The position numbers were made by a program, and so were the translations under genes. From Hexactinellida sp. DTS-2022 (lineage: Eukaryota > Porifera > Hexactinellida), in NCBI GenBank assembly GCA_028753945.1, contig JAPNXP010000014.1, positions 1,612,001 through 1,676,000 on the forward strand: a stretch of DNA of 64,000 nt. The letters are read 5' to 3'. The notes beneath the pieces are model-generated. The model made no database searches. It had not been told where the DNA came from and worked only from the letters and a program-made list of their open reading frames with translations. Of the stretch, positions 62,779-64,000 are shown one piece after another; position 1 is the stretch's first letter; every line of letters begins with the position of its first letter.

Positions 62779-63658
62779 ATCACGAAATATTATGTCCGTG
62801 TTGTTTATGGTCCGAATGGACGTAATCTGGACGAAATATTTCAGACACCGATAAAAAAAGGAGCCGATAAAAGAGGATAAAAATGATAAAAAGGAGAGTA
62901 AAAAGGGTCACTAGTTTACAAAAAAGTAGCGCTCTCTCGCTCTCGCTCCTGAAAAATTGGAGCGCGCTCACTTTCCGCCCCTTATTTCTTGTGAACCAAA
63001 TATACTAAATATACAAATATATTTATTTAATTAATTAATTCTGATTCGTGCTTAAAAACTGAGAAACCTCATGGAAACTTAGTTAGGTTCATATTATTAA
63101 ATTATCTATAAATATTTAATATCGGCTAAGCACACCTCTGGAATTTGAAAAACCTAACTATCTTCCTTAGTTTGTATTCTATTTTTACTCTCTATATTAT
63201 CTATCATTTAAAACAAAGTTTGACTCTCTAGCTCATATACATTCCGAGTTACAGTCAGGTATTTGAATATGGAACATTTAATATCAAACTATACGTGCCC
63301 TTATTAAATATGTTGTAATTGTACATTCTTCCTGCTCTAATTTCCAATTTATCGATGTTTCGTGATTACTCTATTATTTAGGTAATTTGTATTGGATTAG
63401 TGATATATATTTGAAAAATGAGTGCGCTCCAGTAGGCGCGCTCCACCTATAGGCTATAGCTCTCCTGAAAAATGGAGCGCACTCCTTTAATGCTCCTCCT
63501 ATTGAACACAATAATATATTGCTTATACCCGGAATGAAATAATTAGTCCTGGGGATCAAAAATGTAAACCGGGGAACAAAATGTAAACCCGGACCCTTAA
63601 TGTATGAAATATTTGGTCGGAGTTAATATTTGTCCGGACGGACCAAATATTTCGTGAC
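62779..63658. mobile_element. Possible inverted-repeat element with CACGAAATATT ends
   Basis: CACGAAATATTATGTCCG at 62779 is inverted as CGGACCAAATATTTCGTG at 63641-63658. Inside, GAAAAATTGGAGCGCGCTCA (62952) and GAAAAATGGAGCGCACTCC (63467) are further repeats. The same CCAAATATTTCGTGACA type of motif forms the core of the 52440-52902 foldback. No protein recognised. Confidence 0.5.
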
Positions 63659-64000
63659 AGCCATAACTACTTGACAATTCCATACACGACAAAACAGATT
63701 TTTTTTATTTTGTACCTATATATTTTTTGTACATCATAAAGTCACTTTATGTGCTTTTCTACTTGCAAAATCTCTAATCGTAGACTCCACATCGATTTGT
63801 TGCAAATAAGGCAATGAAGTAAATTATAAATACAAAGCACGTATGCTGGTGGATCACATTGTTTTCTGATATTTAATAAGATACTATACCGTCTAATAGA
63901 AGAAGAAATTAATCGCACAATGAAAACCTAAACGTATAAACGGCTTGTTAGTCAAAGATTTATTGGACACCTGTAGAGGGATTAGAAGTTTAGTACATTC
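63659..64000. other. AT-rich end of window, no feature recognised
   Basis: No frame, RNA gene or repeat could be supported. Confidence 0.4.

Noticed and set aside
62779-63658. tRNA-derived SINE
   Set aside because: No A or B box or tRNA-like fold could be recognised here, or in the other short dispersed repeats.

Overview
This is an AT-rich (roughly 30-35 % G+C by eye), gene-poor, repeat-dense piece of an animal nuclear genome. It has large, mostly single-exon reading frames, metazoan-type genes (Dicer, carnitine acyltransferase, NHL-repeat protein) and animal transposon classes (hAT, Harbinger, pogo-like, Mutator/Foldback-like, gypsy, a non-LTR retrotransposon end). The NHL protein with its N-terminal helical region, and the compact coding style, suggest an early-branching or compact-genome invertebrate such as a sponge. 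This assignment is tentative.

Host-like genes. A secreted-type single-pass membrane protein lies at 5776-6432 (-). A carnitine/choline acyltransferase at 36183-37997 (-) is open from end to end except for one in-frame TGA. Two adjacent minus-strand blocks encode complementary halves of Dicer. The block at 44765-47383 carries helicase, DUF283 and platform domains. The block at 41942-43963 carries the end of a platform, PAZ, RNase IIIa and RNase IIIb. An NHL-repeat protein lies at 55570-56820 (+). Nearly everything else is mobile DNA.

Layout. 1-3.3 kb: a tandem-like array of hairpin-bearing repeats. 3.4-10 kb: pogo-like and hAT miniature elements nested inside one another, around the membrane-protein gene. 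10.2-22.7 kb: a 12.5-kb region bounded by inverted arrays of a CGACAATTCGTTACA-type unit. It holds an intact two-gene Harbinger transposon, a 1.5-kb hAT-type foldback, a GC-rich intact Mutator-like transposase gene and a Foldback-type element. 23-26 kb: small MITEs and a retrotransposon tail. 26.2-34.3 kb: a decayed 7.8-kb transposon with an OTU-protease-like frame, inserted into a hAT MITE that it splits in two. 36-38 kb: acyltransferase. 38-41.6 kb: dispersed repeats and a second Foldback copy. 41.9-47.4 kb: the Dicer pair. 48-52.9 kb: a Harbinger MITE, a gypsy relic and a foldback array. 53-57 kb: repeats and the NHL gene. 57-64 kb: an inverted-repeat transposon relic, several MITEs and an AT-rich decayed relative of the GC-rich transposase.

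The most notable biology is the Dicer locus. The ATPase motifs are degenerate, RNase IIIa keeps all four acidic active-site residues, RNase IIIb has lost two of four, and no dsRNA-binding domain follows. The platform C-terminal edge appears to be encoded twice, once in each block. It sits among inverted repeats that could supply long hairpin RNA. Many insertions could be dated against each other because exact target-site duplications, and in three cases empty sites in a second repeat copy, are visible.
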